Below, piece after piece: positions 9,304-18,552 of a stretch of DNA of 34,775 nt. How positions within the stretch are numbered: the stretch's first letter is position 1; each line of letters begins with the position of its first letter. Both the position numbers and the translations under genes were made by a program. A model generated the notes under the pieces. That model had not been told where the DNA came from. It did not search any database and worked only from the letters and a program-made list of their open reading frames with translations. The DNA is from an uncultured Verrucomicrobia subdivision 3 bacterium. GTDB lineage: Bacteria > Verrucomicrobiota > Verrucomicrobiia > Limisphaerales > UBA11358. Where the stretch lies: assembly GCA_903850425.1 (NCBI GenBank), contig CAINLR010000154.1:1-34775 (forward strand), given 5' to 3'.

Positions 9304-10641
9304 ATGACGATTCCAAAAATATTTTCCCCCGGAATTCTCTCCGTTTTCTCGCTGGGTAGCATCTTGGTGTGCGTCGGAGTATGGAGCGCTCGCGGCGGCG
9401 AACTCCCTCCGCTGATGCGGGAATTCATTGGCATCAATGGGCACACGGTGCAATTCAAGCCGGACCTTTACCGCCCGGTGTGCGGTGTGGTGCGGGATTA
9501 TCATCCGGTGGAATGGGACTTGGGCAAGGATACTGCGGAACTGCCGGGGTTTCCGTTCGCCAAGAACGGTGTGGATTGGAATCAGGTTTATGGTTCGTGG
9601 CGCGCCAAAGGCTGGAACATTGACGCCTGCCTGATGTTTGAATCGGTCAAGCCGGCCGACTGGGACAACCTCCAAGCCGACGCCCGGGCTTATGGCCGGG
9701 CGTTTGCGCATGGCTTCGGACCTTCGGGCAAACGGAAGCTCGTGGACGCGGTGGAAATCGGCAACGAGCCGGGCAAGTGGAGTGATGCGGACTATTCGCG
9801 GATGTTTCAGGCGCTGGCCGAAGGCGTGCGGGCCGGCGATCCCAAACTGAAAATCGCGACGTGTAATCTCACCACCGGCAAGAGCAGTGATTACGAGAAG
9901 AGCGTCGAGTGCGTGGCGAAGTTTCCCGAATTATTCGATGTGTTGAATGTTCACAGCTACGCGCAACTCGAAGGCTGGCCGACGTGGCGGCGGAGTTTTC
10001 CCGAAGACCCGAAGCTGCCGCATTATCTCCAAGACGTGGCGGCGCTCTGCCAGTGGCGCGATGCGCACGCGCCGGGCAAGCCGGTGTGGATCACGGAATT
10101 TGGCTATGACAGCAGCACGAAGCCGCCGGAGCCGCAGGGTGATTTTGCCAAATGGATTGGCGTGACGGACACGCAACAAGCGCAATGGCTCGTGCGTTCG
10201 CTGCTGGTGTTTTCGGCGATGCCGGTCGAGCGCGCCTATATTTATTTCTTCAACGACGAGGACAAGCCGAGTCTTCACGCCAGCGCGGGCGTCACCCGAA
10301 ATTTCCAACCGAAGCCTTCCTTCCATGCGCTCGCTCACTTGCAGCAGGTGCTGGGCGAGTATCGCTTTCACCGCATCGTCACCAATGAATCCGGTCGCTT
10401 GCGGGTGCAGGAGTATCGGAATGATTCCAAGAAAGTCATTTGGGTCGTGTGGTCGCCGACCGGTGCGGGCAGAAATTTCACGGTCGCGCTTGCCAATGTT
10501 CCCGGCAAGCTTGTGGGCGCGCAGCGGATGCCGCTCACCGCCGATTCGGCGGGCCAACCCGTGCCCACCCAAGCGGATCGCGGGCTGCTCACGGCGTCCG
10601 TGGATGAAAGTCCGCTCTATCTGTTCTTCGACCCACCCTGA
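9304..10641 (+). CDS. Secreted (beta/alpha)8-barrel glycosidase, clan-A-like
   Basis: A 445-residue exported protein. The N-terminus is a hydrophobic signal (ILSVFSLGSILVCVGVWSARG). The barrel carries VEIGNEPGKW, where Asn-Glu-Pro is the acid/base signature of clan GH-A enzymes, and later VWITEFGYDSS, where the Glu after Thr is the likely nucleophile. Between them lie DVLNVHSYAQ and YFFNDEDKPSLH, also seen in GH39/GH5-related barrels. A beta-sandwich tail follows (VIWVVWSPTGAGRNFTVAL). I cannot name the family or substrate with certainty. A GTG 18 bases upstream is an alternative start. Confidence 0.8.
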   Translation: MTIPKIFSPGILSVFSLGSILVCVGVWSARGGELPPLMREFIGINGHTVQFKPDLYRPVCGVVRDYHPVEWDLGKDTAELPGFPFAKNGVDWNQVYGSWRAKGWNIDACLMFESVKPADWDNLQADARAYGRAFAHGFGPSGKRKLVDAVEIGNEPGKWSDADYSRMFQALAEGVRAGDPKLKIATCNLTTGKSSDYEKSVECVAKFPELFDVLNVHSYAQLEGWPTWRRSFPEDPKLPHYLQDVAALCQWRDAHAPGKPVWITEFGYDSSTKPPEPQGDFAKWIGVTDTQQAQWLVRSLLVFSAMPVERAYIYFFNDEDKPSLHASAGVTRNFQPKPSFHALAHLQQVLGEYRFHRIVTNESGRLRVQEYRNDSKKVIWVVWSPTGAGRNFTVALANVPGKLVGAQRMPLTADSAGQPVPTQADRGLLTASVDESPLYLFFDPP

Positions 10642-10766
10642 AGCCGGAGCGGTCCCACCCTTTTGGCCTCATGTCGGCGAGAGGTTGTCATCGCACGCGG
10701 CAAAAGTAACAGTTTGCCAGGCCGTGGCGGTAGTTATAGCCTGCTTTCGTGCGACTAATAAACTGG

Positions 10767-11261
10767 ATGCGAAAATGCAGTTGGTTCGCGTTATTGCTTG
10801 CGGCCGGCGCGGTGGATTCACTTTGCGCCCAGGAGCCGCCGCCGCAGATTTTCTTCCTCCACCTGAAACTGGAAAGCAATCAGGTGGCGCTGGTCTCGGC
10901 CGCGCTGGCGCCGGGAAAACTCAAACAAATTTCCGAACCTCATCCAGCCTTCGATCTGGAAGTGACCACGGCCGCCGGCCTGGTGCTCTGGACCAATAAC
11001 GTGGCCGACCCTTCGCGACGTCATCTGGAGTATGAAGCCCCCGACCATCCGGGACAGATTCTCAACCAGGAAGTGCAATTGACGAACACGGAATTTTCGG
11101 TCCGCGTGCCGGTGTTTCCCGACGCACATCAAGTGAACTTTTTTCTCGTGCCAGCGCTCACCGAAACCAATGGCGCGGCCGTCCGCCCCTTGGTGGGCAA
11201 TGTGCCGGCACCGTCGCGAAAAGCAATTGGCACCATCCTGTTGCCGTCAACCGCCAAATAA
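10767..11261 (+). CDS. Secreted protein of unknown function, paired with the M64 peptidase
   Basis: A 164-residue protein with a clear signal peptide (CSWFALLLAAGAVDSLCAQE). The mature part is beta-rich and alternates short strands (QIFFLHLKLESNQVALVSAA, FDLEVTTAAGLVLWTNN, FSVRVPVFPDAHQVNFFLVP). I do not recognise a family. Only five bases separate its stop from the start of the M64 peptidase, so the two are surely co-transcribed. An inhibitor or accessory role for the peptidase is plausible but not shown. A GTG 18 bases upstream is a possible alternative start. Confidence 0.7.
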   Translation: MRKCSWFALLLAAGAVDSLCAQEPPPQIFFLHLKLESNQVALVSAALAPGKLKQISEPHPAFDLEVTTAAGLVLWTNNVADPSRRHLEYEAPDHPGQILNQEVQLTNTEFSVRVPVFPDAHQVNFFLVPALTETNGAAVRPLVGNVPAPSRKAIGTILLPSTAK

Positions 11262-11266
11262 TCTTC

Positions 11267-12661
11267 ATGAAACGACGCTGGCTACTCTGGCTGCTGTTTG
11301 GCGTGGTGCCAACGGCATTTGTCCCGACGCTGCTTGGGCAGGCAACGATGACCACCATCCGCACGAACGGGCCGACCAGCGCGCGCATTAACCTGGTCTA
11401 TCTCGCCGAAGGCTACACCACCGTCCAGTTGCCGCAGTTCCTGGTGGATGTCACCAACACCATGAACAAGCTGCTGACGATTCCGCCCTGGAGTTCCTAC
11501 AGCAACTATTTCAACGTGTTTGCGATTTCGGTGGCGTCGGTTCAGTCCGGCTCCGACCATTACACGCCGACGACGAACCTGGTGAACACTTACTTTAACT
11601 CGACGTTCGACAGTTATGGCACGCAGCGGTTGCTGACCATTCCGCCGAATGACCGGGACGGAAATTACAATGACGGTTACGGCAAGGTGGTGGCCTTGCT
11701 GCAACAGTTCGTGCCCGAATACGACGTGGCCGGTTTGATTGTGAACGACACGGTTTATGGCGGTTCGGGCGGACAATATCTCCTGGCGTCCGTGAACAGT
11801 GCTTCGGGCGAAATTGCCAATCACGAGATCGGTCATACTTTTGCCAAACTCGGTGATGAATACTCTACGGCTTACCCGGGCTATCCGGACGTGGAAGAAC
11901 CGAACACCACTACGAACGCAACCCGCGGGGTGAAATGGAACGATTGGATACTCCCGGCCACCCTGGTTCCCACGCCCGACGTTTCCTCCAACTACACCGT
12001 GGAGGGAGTGTTTGAAGGCGCGCACTATCACGCGACGGGCTGGTATCGTCCTAAACACGACTGCAAGATGCGCACGCTGGGCGTGGCTTATTGTGAAGTC
12101 TGCGCCCAGGAACTGGTGCTGTCTTATTACAACGCCCTCCGCCCAATCCAGGCCAAGTCCCCGGCCGCCACCAATTTTTTCTTCGGCGGGCCCGGCACGA
12201 TGGCGGCCTTCAATATTGCGATTCTCAAGCCGCCGACGAACAGCCTGGCTGTGCAATGGTTCACCAACGGCGTGGCCGTTGGTTTTGCGACCACAACTAA
12301 CTTCGCCATCACCGCCGCACAGCTTGCGCCTGGCACCACAAATGAAGTCAAAGTGGTGGTTCACGACGCGACGGGATATGTCCGCACCGATCCCACCAGC
12401 AAGCTCTGGCAAACTAACATTTGGAGGCAATTCGTCATGGGCGCCCCGGCAATCACCAATCCGAGATGGACGGGAACGAACTTCACGCTCGCCGTAGCTT
12501 CCGTGGCCGGCTTCAATTACGTTTTGGAATTCAAGAACACACTCACGGATCCAAGCTGGACGGCCATTCAAACCAACCCTGGCACCGGTGGTTCCGTTGC
12601 CCTGACAAATACCGGGCCGGTCGGATCAAACCGGTTTTATCATGTGCGGGTGCAACCGTAA
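11267..12661 (+). CDS. Secreted M64 family zinc metallopeptidase
   Basis: A 464-residue exported peptidase. A signal peptide (WLLWLLFGVVPTAFVPTLLG) is followed by the IgA-peptidase M64 core: INLVYLAEGYTTVQLPQF (family start), FNVFAISVASVQSGSDHY, and the zinc motif HEIGHTF with His186, Glu187 and His190, then KLGDEY. YRPKHDCKMRTLGVAYCEVC closes the catalytic domain with a disulfide-type cysteine cluster. Residues about 300-464 are Thr/Asn-rich beta-sandwich repeats, probably binding or sorting domains. The protein likely degrades extracellular protein. It is coupled to the small secreted protein upstream. Confidence 0.9.
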   Translation: MKRRWLLWLLFGVVPTAFVPTLLGQATMTTIRTNGPTSARINLVYLAEGYTTVQLPQFLVDVTNTMNKLLTIPPWSSYSNYFNVFAISVASVQSGSDHYTPTTNLVNTYFNSTFDSYGTQRLLTIPPNDRDGNYNDGYGKVVALLQQFVPEYDVAGLIVNDTVYGGSGGQYLLASVNSASGEIANHEIGHTFAKLGDEYSTAYPGYPDVEEPNTTTNATRGVKWNDWILPATLVPTPDVSSNYTVEGVFEGAHYHATGWYRPKHDCKMRTLGVAYCEVCAQELVLSYYNALRPIQAKSPAATNFFFGGPGTMAAFNIAILKPPTNSLAVQWFTNGVAVGFATTTNFAITAAQLAPGTTNEVKVVVHDATGYVRTDPTSKLWQTNIWRQFVMGAPAITNPRWTGTNFTLAVASVAGFNYVLEFKNTLTDPSWTAIQTNPGTGGSVALTNTGPVGSNRFYHVRVQP

Positions 12662-12719
12662 TTCGACTTAATGACGACCGATTGGACTTCGGTAGGCGAG
12701 CTTAATTGCGTTCGGTTAT

Positions 12720-13427
12720 ATGCCTAAACTTTCAACTCGGAGAGTCCGTAATCCCGGCCAACGACTGTTTGATCGCGCCAACCTTGCCCGGGATCACGGC
12801 AAGCTCGACGACGCCGAGTCGCTTTATCGGCAATCGCTCGCGCTGCGGAAAAAGGTTCTCGGCTTGGAGTGCCCCGAAGTGGCCCAGAGCCTGAATCAGC
12901 TCGCTAACCTGCTTTCGGAACAAGGTCGGCATGAGGAGGCCGAGCCGCTCTATTGGGAATCGCTGGCGTTGCGAAAGAAGCTGCTCGGCATGGAGCATCG
13001 CGACGTGGCATCGAGCTTGAGCAATCTTGCGAATCTGCTGCAAGCCACCGACCGTTGCGCGGCGGCGGAGCGGCTTTATCGGGCATCGCTGAAACTAAGG
13101 AAGAAAAACTACGGCCCCCGCCATCAAAATGTGGCCATGTGCCTGAGCAACCTCGCCATTCTCATGCAGACTACGGGCCGCAGCGCGCAGGCGGAATCCT
13201 ATTTCAAACAAGCCGTGGCGATGCTGGAAGCCACGGCCGGTCCCGCGCATCCGCTGACCGCCTATACCAAAGCCAACCTCGCCGACTTCCTGCGACTCGC
13301 CGGCCGCATCACCGAGGCGCGGCCCTTGGCCAAGGAAGCCTTGAAAGATTTGCGCCAGACGCTGCCGACGGGGCATCGCTATGTCCAATGGGCGCGCGAA
13401 GTTATTGCGAACTTCCCAACCGCGTGA
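12720..13427 (+). CDS. Tetratricopeptide-repeat protein (kinesin-light-chain type)
   Basis: A 235-residue soluble protein built from about five 42-residue TPR_10/TPR_12 units. Each has the pattern 'A.LYR.SLALRKK.LG.E...VA.SLNNLA.LL...GR..EAE', for example DDAESLYRQSLALRKKVLG and EEAEPLYWESLALRKKLLG. No signal peptide or catalytic domain is present. Such proteins are protein-protein adaptors. It lies between two secreted enzymes, but nothing ties it to them functionally. Confidence 0.9.
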   Translation: MPKLSTRRVRNPGQRLFDRANLARDHGKLDDAESLYRQSLALRKKVLGLECPEVAQSLNQLANLLSEQGRHEEAEPLYWESLALRKKLLGMEHRDVASSLSNLANLLQATDRCAAAERLYRASLKLRKKNYGPRHQNVAMCLSNLAILMQTTGRSAQAESYFKQAVAMLEATAGPAHPLTAYTKANLADFLRLAGRITEARPLAKEALKDLRQTLPTGHRYVQWAREVIANFPTA

Positions 13428-13514
13428 CCGAAGGCCACTCTTGTGTCTTTGTTGGCCCCGCGCTCATTCCGCGTTGCCACTTTCGGAGGAATTGCTGAAA
13501 CTGCGCCTCACCAC

Positions 13515-15626
13515 ATGAACAAGCTGTTTTCTTTCCGCCTCGCACTGGGTCTGGCGATTTCAACGCTGGGTTGCATTAAGCTCCTGGCCGCCGACTCGGG
13601 CGTTATTTTGGAGCAAACCGAAAAGCAGTTGCGAGTGACGTGGCCGATCTCCGAACAGGAAAACGGCGTGGCGGTTTTCAGTTTGGATGAAACCAAGCCG
13701 CTCATTGAATCGCTTGGCATCGCGGCCTCGCGTCAGCCAGCGAGCGTGGTGATGAAGGCGTTGAATCCGGTGACGCTGCTCACGGTGGGGAGTCGTGATT
13801 CCAAGAATCCACAAGGCTGGGGCGCGTTTTTCGACAAGACCTCGACGCGACCTTACGAGACCTTTCTGGTCGCGCTGGGCAAGCGCCGTGTGCAAACCAC
13901 GAACGAGGGCAATCGCACCACGATCCGTCTCGCTGACGCCTCGGCCGGCGGATTTAGCGGCGACGTGCGCTGCACGTTTTTTCGCAACAGCCCGCTCATC
14001 CACCTCGAAACGGTCATGACAACCAAGGAGGATTGGCGCGCGATTATTTACGACACTGGGCTGGCAAGCGCCACACCGGATTGGGATTGGATGGGTTGGA
14101 ATGACACCAGCGGAAATTTTCAAAGCGCGAAGCTGAATCCGTCGGCGGCGGCGGAACCGCTGGCCGTGGCCGGCCGCGCGTTGGTCGCCAGTGGCCGCAC
14201 CGGTTCGCTGGCAGTATTCCCCGCGCCGCACCAGTTTTTCTATCCGCAGGACGAGGCGTTCAACAACAAATTCGTCTGGTATGGGCGGGATTACGCCAAG
14301 CGGGTGGGAGATTTTGGTTTCGGCATTCGCCAGTCCCCGACCGGCGACGATCGTTATGTGCCGTGGTTCAACGCGCCGCCCGGCACGGAGCAGCACCTCG
14401 GCGTTTTTTATTTGCTCACGCGCGGCGATGCGCGGTCGGCGCTCGCGGAAGTCGCGCGCTACACGCATGGCGATCGTTACAAAAGGCTGCCCGATCATTT
14501 GACCTACACGAGTCATTATCATGTGGAGCATTCCAAGAATTTTCTCGAAAGGCAGAAACAGCAGCAGACAACCGGCGTGCCGCGCGGGCTGGAAACGCCG
14601 GGCTTCGTGAAGACGTTCAAGGCGCGCGGCGTGGATATCGCGCATCTTGCGGAGTTTCATTACGAGGATGGTTCGCGTTTGTCCGAGACGAACCGGCTGG
14701 CCAAGCTGAAGGTGATGCATGATGAGTTGCGCCGGCTTTCCGACGGGGAATTGCTGCTGCTTCCGGGCGAAGAACCGAATGTGCAGCTCGGCGGTCATTG
14801 GATGAGCCTCTTCCCGAAGCCGGTGAACTGGACGTTGAATCGCCCGGAAGGCACACCGTTCGTCGAGGAAGTCGCCGGCTACGGTAAAGTCTATCATGTC
14901 GGGAGTCCCGCCGATGTGCTCCAGTTGTTCGAGGCGGAGCACGGACTTTTTTGGACCGCCCATCCGCGCATCAAGGCATCATTCGGCTTTCCCGATCAAT
15001 ACAAGGACACGGCATTTTTCCATTCCGACCGTTTTCTTGGCGGCGCGTGGAAGGCGATGCCGGCGGATCTGTCGCGCCCCACGCTCGGCTGGCGCGTGTT
15101 GGATTTGCTTGATGACATGTCGAACTGGGGCGCGAAGAAACAAGCCCCTGGCGAGGTGGACACGTTCCGCATGGAGCCGGACTACGAAACCTACGCGCAC
15201 ATGAACATCAACTATCTCCGGCTCGCGAAACTGCCGCGCTACGACGATGGCTGGCAGCCGGTGCTGGAGGCGTTGCGCGGCGGCGAATTTTTCACGACCA
15301 CCGGCGAAATCTTGATTTCACGTTTCACCGTGGGCGGCCAGCAAAGTGGCCAAACGCTGAAGCTCCGCAACAACGACCAGCCGGTGTTGGCCGCGGAACT
15401 CGAATGGACTTTCCCGCTCGCGTTCGCCGAAGTGATTTCCGGCGACGGCGAGAAAGTTTTTCGCCAGCGCATGGATCTCACCGACACCGGGAGTTTCGGC
15501 ACCCGCACGCTGCGGCTGCCACTCGATTTGAAAGGCCGCACCTGGGTGCGTCTGGAAGTCTGGGACATTGCGGCGAACGGCGCTTTCACGCAGCCGGTAT
15601 GGCTGGTGGGCGGGAAAGCCGAGTGA
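13515..15626 (+). CDS. Secreted PHP-like metal-dependent hydrolase, multidomain
   Basis: A 703-residue exported protein with signal peptide (RLALGLAISTLGCIKLLA). The N-terminal ~310 residues are beta-rich with no recognised catalytic motif. From about 325 on, motifs resemble the PHP-domain amidohydrolase-like group: YTSHYHVEHS (His cluster), ARGVDIAHLAEFHYED, LPGEEPNVQLGGHWMSLFP and FWTAHPRIKASFGFPD. These are in the order expected for metal-binding strands. The last ~110 residues form another beta domain. Substrate is unknown. I start at the ATG preceding the signal peptide; the frame is open 72 bases further up but not signal-like. Confidence 0.7.
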   Translation: MNKLFSFRLALGLAISTLGCIKLLAADSGVILEQTEKQLRVTWPISEQENGVAVFSLDETKPLIESLGIAASRQPASVVMKALNPVTLLTVGSRDSKNPQGWGAFFDKTSTRPYETFLVALGKRRVQTTNEGNRTTIRLADASAGGFSGDVRCTFFRNSPLIHLETVMTTKEDWRAIIYDTGLASATPDWDWMGWNDTSGNFQSAKLNPSAAAEPLAVAGRALVASGRTGSLAVFPAPHQFFYPQDEAFNNKFVWYGRDYAKRVGDFGFGIRQSPTGDDRYVPWFNAPPGTEQHLGVFYLLTRGDARSALAEVARYTHGDRYKRLPDHLTYTSHYHVEHSKNFLERQKQQQTTGVPRGLETPGFVKTFKARGVDIAHLAEFHYEDGSRLSETNRLAKLKVMHDELRRLSDGELLLLPGEEPNVQLGGHWMSLFPKPVNWTLNRPEGTPFVEEVAGYGKVYHVGSPADVLQLFEAEHGLFWTAHPRIKASFGFPDQYKDTAFFHSDRFLGGAWKAMPADLSRPTLGWRVLDLLDDMSNWGAKKQAPGEVDTFRMEPDYETYAHMNINYLRLAKLPRYDDGWQPVLEALRGGEFFTTTGEILISRFTVGGQQSGQTLKLRNNDQPVLAAELEWTFPLAFAEVISGDGEKVFRQRMDLTDTGSFGTRTLRLPLDLKGRTWVRLEVWDIAANGAFTQPVWLVGGKAE

Positions 15627-15789
15627 CTCCCGTTGTGCCGGCGGCCCGAATCCGGCTTGAGGACGAGCGCCAGGCGGTCCAGCTTGCCGGAGCTTTCATG
15701 GCCGTCCCTTGCGCGTCGCGGCGGAGGCGGCTGGCCGGGCAGCTTTTTTCTTGGCCGGGCTTAGTCCGAAGGTTACGCTCCCACACTAG

Positions 15790-18552
15790 ATGATGAGGCA
15801 AATTCTCGAAAATGCGGAACGCAAGTCTATGGGTGCATCCGAACGGCAAAAAGTGCTTGTGGAATGGAATCAGACGCGGCAGGACTATCCGCGCCAAGCT
15901 TGTTTGCATGAGTTGTTCGAGGCGCAGGCGGCGCAATCCCCGCAAGCGGTGGCCGTCGAGAGCCAGGGGGAACGGCTGACCTATGAGCAGTTGAACACCC
16001 GGGCGAACCAACTTGCGCGGCACTTGCAGGATCTCGGCGTGCGGCCCGAAGTCTTGGTGGGCATCAGCCTGGATTCTTCGCTGACTTTGCTCGTGGCACT
16101 GCTGGCGGTTTTGAAAGCCGGCGGGGCCTATGTCCCCCTTGATCCGGCCTATCCGCACGAACGGCTGGATTTCATGATCCGTGATTCGGGGATGCAGATC
16201 GTGCTTACCGAGGGGAAATTCAACGGCCGGGCCGTGTTTCAAAACGTGCGGGTCGTGCGCGCCGATGCTGTTTTTTCCGCGTCTGGTTTGGCGCAAGAGA
16301 ATTTGTCCAGCGGGGTGGAGGCGGAGAATCTCGCTTACGTCATCTATACCTCCGGCTCAACCGGGCGGCCGAAAGGCGTCATGGTGCCGCACCGTGGGCT
16401 GGTCAATTATCTGGTCTGGGCGGCAGCGGCCTATCAGGTGGTGCGCGGTGACGGAGCGTTGGTGCATTCCTCCATTTCCTTCGATCTGACGATCACGGGT
16501 CTCTTTGCGCCCCTGTTGGTGGGACGCTGTGTCCACTTGTTGCCGCAAGACCAGAACCTCGACCGGCTCGCCAACACGTTGCGCCACGCGGGAGATTTCA
16601 GCCTGGTCAAAATCACCCCGGCGCATCTCGAAATGCTCGGGGCCCAGTTCGCCAAAGACGGCGCGATTGCCGCCACCCGGGCCTTCATCATTGGCGGGGA
16701 AGCGCTGTTCGGCGAAAGTCTGGATACCTGGCGGCAATGCGCGCCCGGGGCCTTGCTGGTGAATGAGTATGGACCAACGGAGACGGTCGTGGGCTGTTGT
16801 GTTTATTTTGTGCCGAAAGACCGGGGGTTTACGGGCGCGATTCCGATCGGCCGGCCCATTGCCAATACGCAGCTCTATGTGCTGGATGCCAAACGCGAGC
16901 CGGTGCCGATCGGCGCGACCGGCGAATTGTATATCGCCGGCGACGGGGTTGCGCGAGGCTACTGGAACCAGCCGGAGTTGACCGCCGAGTTGTTCGTGAC
17001 CAATCCCTTCCTCGCCGAGGTGGAGCACACTTCCGCCACCATGTATCGCACCGGGGACCTGGTGCGTTATCTGCCGGATGGGAACCTGGAATTTCTGGGC
17101 CGCGTGGATGAGCAAATCAAGATTCGCGGCTACCGCATCGAGCCGGCGGAGATTGAAGCCGCATTGCTGACCCATGCCTCCGTGCGCGGTGCCGTGGTGA
17201 TGGCTCGCGCCGACCCGGCGGGCGACAAGCAACTCGCGGCCTACCTCGTCCCGGCCACCGCGCCGCCGCCCACCGCCTCCGAATTGCGTGCCCATCTGAA
17301 GACGAAGGTCCCGGACTATTTGATCCCGACCGTTTTTTTGTTCGTGCCGGAGTTTCCTTTGACGCCAAACGGCAAGGTGAATCGTCGCGCGTTGCCGGAG
17401 GTTGCCACCGAACTGGGGGCGGGATCTGAATACGTCGCGCCGGAGACCGAGATCGAGCGCCAGTTGGCCTCGATTTGGAAAGACTTGTTGCAACAACCGG
17501 TTGGATTGCACGACAACTTTTTCGAACGGGGCGGACATTCGCTGCTCGCCGTTCGGTTGGTCGCGCAAATCAACCAGACGCTGGGATCGGATCTTGACGC
17601 CCTGACCCTTTATCAAAAACCCACGATCTACGAACTTGCCGGGGTCTTGCGGCGCGAAGTTGCTCGCGACCGGGTGGCCAAGTTCTTTGCCATTGGTTCC
17701 CCCACCGGTGGTCGCAGGGTCATTTTCCTGAATCCGCCGCTGGAATTCGTCCGGGTCGCCAACCTGATGCGGGGCCAGGCCGCGTTCTACATCAGCGAAG
17801 TGCCCTTCGCGGACACGGTGGTCGCGGCGGCGCGGCGCTACGAAACCAGCGCCTATCCCAGCCTGGCCGAGTTGGTGGCACCGCATGTGACCTTGATTCT
17901 TGGCAGCGGCCTGCGGGGGCCGGTGAATCTCGCCGGCTATTCGTCCTATGGCACGATTGCCTTCGAAGTCGCCCATCGGTTGCAGGCGGCGGGCATGGAG
18001 GTTGAAGATGTCTTTCTGTTCGACGCCGACATGCAGCCGTCCCGCTTTAACCTGTTAAAAGTGTTGGTCCAAAGGCATGTCCACCATACAAAAACGAAGG
18101 GCTTTAGCTACCTCTGGGACCGCGTGCGGGGGCGTTGGCAGCGCCGCCAGCAGCGGCATCAAGAGCAGGTGACCGCTCGCGAAGCCCCCGTGCCGGATGC
18201 CTGTGTTTCAAACGGGGAAATTCCCTGGCCCATTTTCCAGCGCATTTGGGATCACGCTTTGCGCGGTTACCAACCGCAGCGGCTGGGCTGCCACGGCGTG
18301 CTGTTTCGCGCCACGACCACCATTTATGGCGACATCCACGATCATGATGGCTGCCTCGGCTGGAAAGATCGGTTCGCGCTTGGCTTGGAGATTATCGAGA
18401 CCCCCGGCGACCACGTCACGATGTGGACGGAGCCGGAGGTGCAGGTGTTGAGCCGGGCCTGGCATCATTCGCTGCAAAAACTTTCCCAGTCCGCCCGGAC
18501 CCTCCTGTGCTCCGCGCCGACGGTGCTGGCGGCGATCACTTGCAGCATTTGA
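15790..18552 (+). CDS. Single-module NRPS, adenylation-thiolation-thioesterase
   Basis: A 920-residue cytosolic megaenzyme without a condensation domain. Adenylation domain, about 40-535: YTSGSTGRPKG (A3), NEYGPTE (A5), YRTGD (A7), GRVDEQIKIRGYRIE (A8), NGKVNR (A10, Lys529). Carrier domain: DNFFERGGHSLLAV with Ser584 for phosphopantetheine. Thioesterase domain, about 640-920: GYSSYG with Ser718, candidate Asp745 and His875 (PGDHVTMW). Aligned by eye to GrsA, the ten specificity residues read D232 L233 T236 K274 I300 G302 E326 V334 G335 K529, an asparagine-type code. The usual GxSxG elbow has Tyr at the last position. A free-standing A-T-TE enzyme may release a modified or homodimeric amino acid; the product is unknown. 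Confidence 0.88.
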   Translation: MMRQILENAERKSMGASERQKVLVEWNQTRQDYPRQACLHELFEAQAAQSPQAVAVESQGERLTYEQLNTRANQLARHLQDLGVRPEVLVGISLDSSLTLLVALLAVLKAGGAYVPLDPAYPHERLDFMIRDSGMQIVLTEGKFNGRAVFQNVRVVRADAVFSASGLAQENLSSGVEAENLAYVIYTSGSTGRPKGVMVPHRGLVNYLVWAAAAYQVVRGDGALVHSSISFDLTITGLFAPLLVGRCVHLLPQDQNLDRLANTLRHAGDFSLVKITPAHLEMLGAQFAKDGAIAATRAFIIGGEALFGESLDTWRQCAPGALLVNEYGPTETVVGCCVYFVPKDRGFTGAIPIGRPIANTQLYVLDAKREPVPIGATGELYIAGDGVARGYWNQPELTAELFVTNPFLAEVEHTSATMYRTGDLVRYLPDGNLEFLGRVDEQIKIRGYRIEPAEIEAALLTHASVRGAVVMARADPAGDKQLAAYLVPATAPPPTASELRAHLKTKVPDYLIPTVFLFVPEFPLTPNGKVNRRALPEVATELGAGSEYVAPETEIERQLASIWKDLLQQPVGLHDNFFERGGHSLLAVRLVAQINQTLGSDLDALTLYQKPTIYELAGVLRREVARDRVAKFFAIGSPTGGRRVIFLNPPLEFVRVANLMRGQAAFYISEVPFADTVVAAARRYETSAYPSLAELVAPHVTLILGSGLRGPVNLAGYSSYGTIAFEVAHRLQAAGMEVEDVFLFDADMQPSRFNLLKVLVQRHVHHTKTKGFSYLWDRVRGRWQRRQQRHQEQVTAREAPVPDACVSNGEIPWPIFQRIWDHALRGYQPQRLGCHGVLFRATTTIYGDIHDHDGCLGWKDRFALGLEIIETPGDHVTMWTEPEVQVLSRAWHHSLQKLSQSARTLLCSAPTVLAAITCSI

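Noticed and set aside
11282-12571. 429-residue minus-strand frame opposite the M64 peptidase
   Set aside because: The plus strand has the signal peptide and HEIGH motif; the antisense product has no recognisable domain.
16357-17976. 539-residue minus-strand frame opposite the NRPS
   Set aside because: The plus strand carries all adenylation-domain motifs in order; long antisense frames are common in GC-rich coding DNA.
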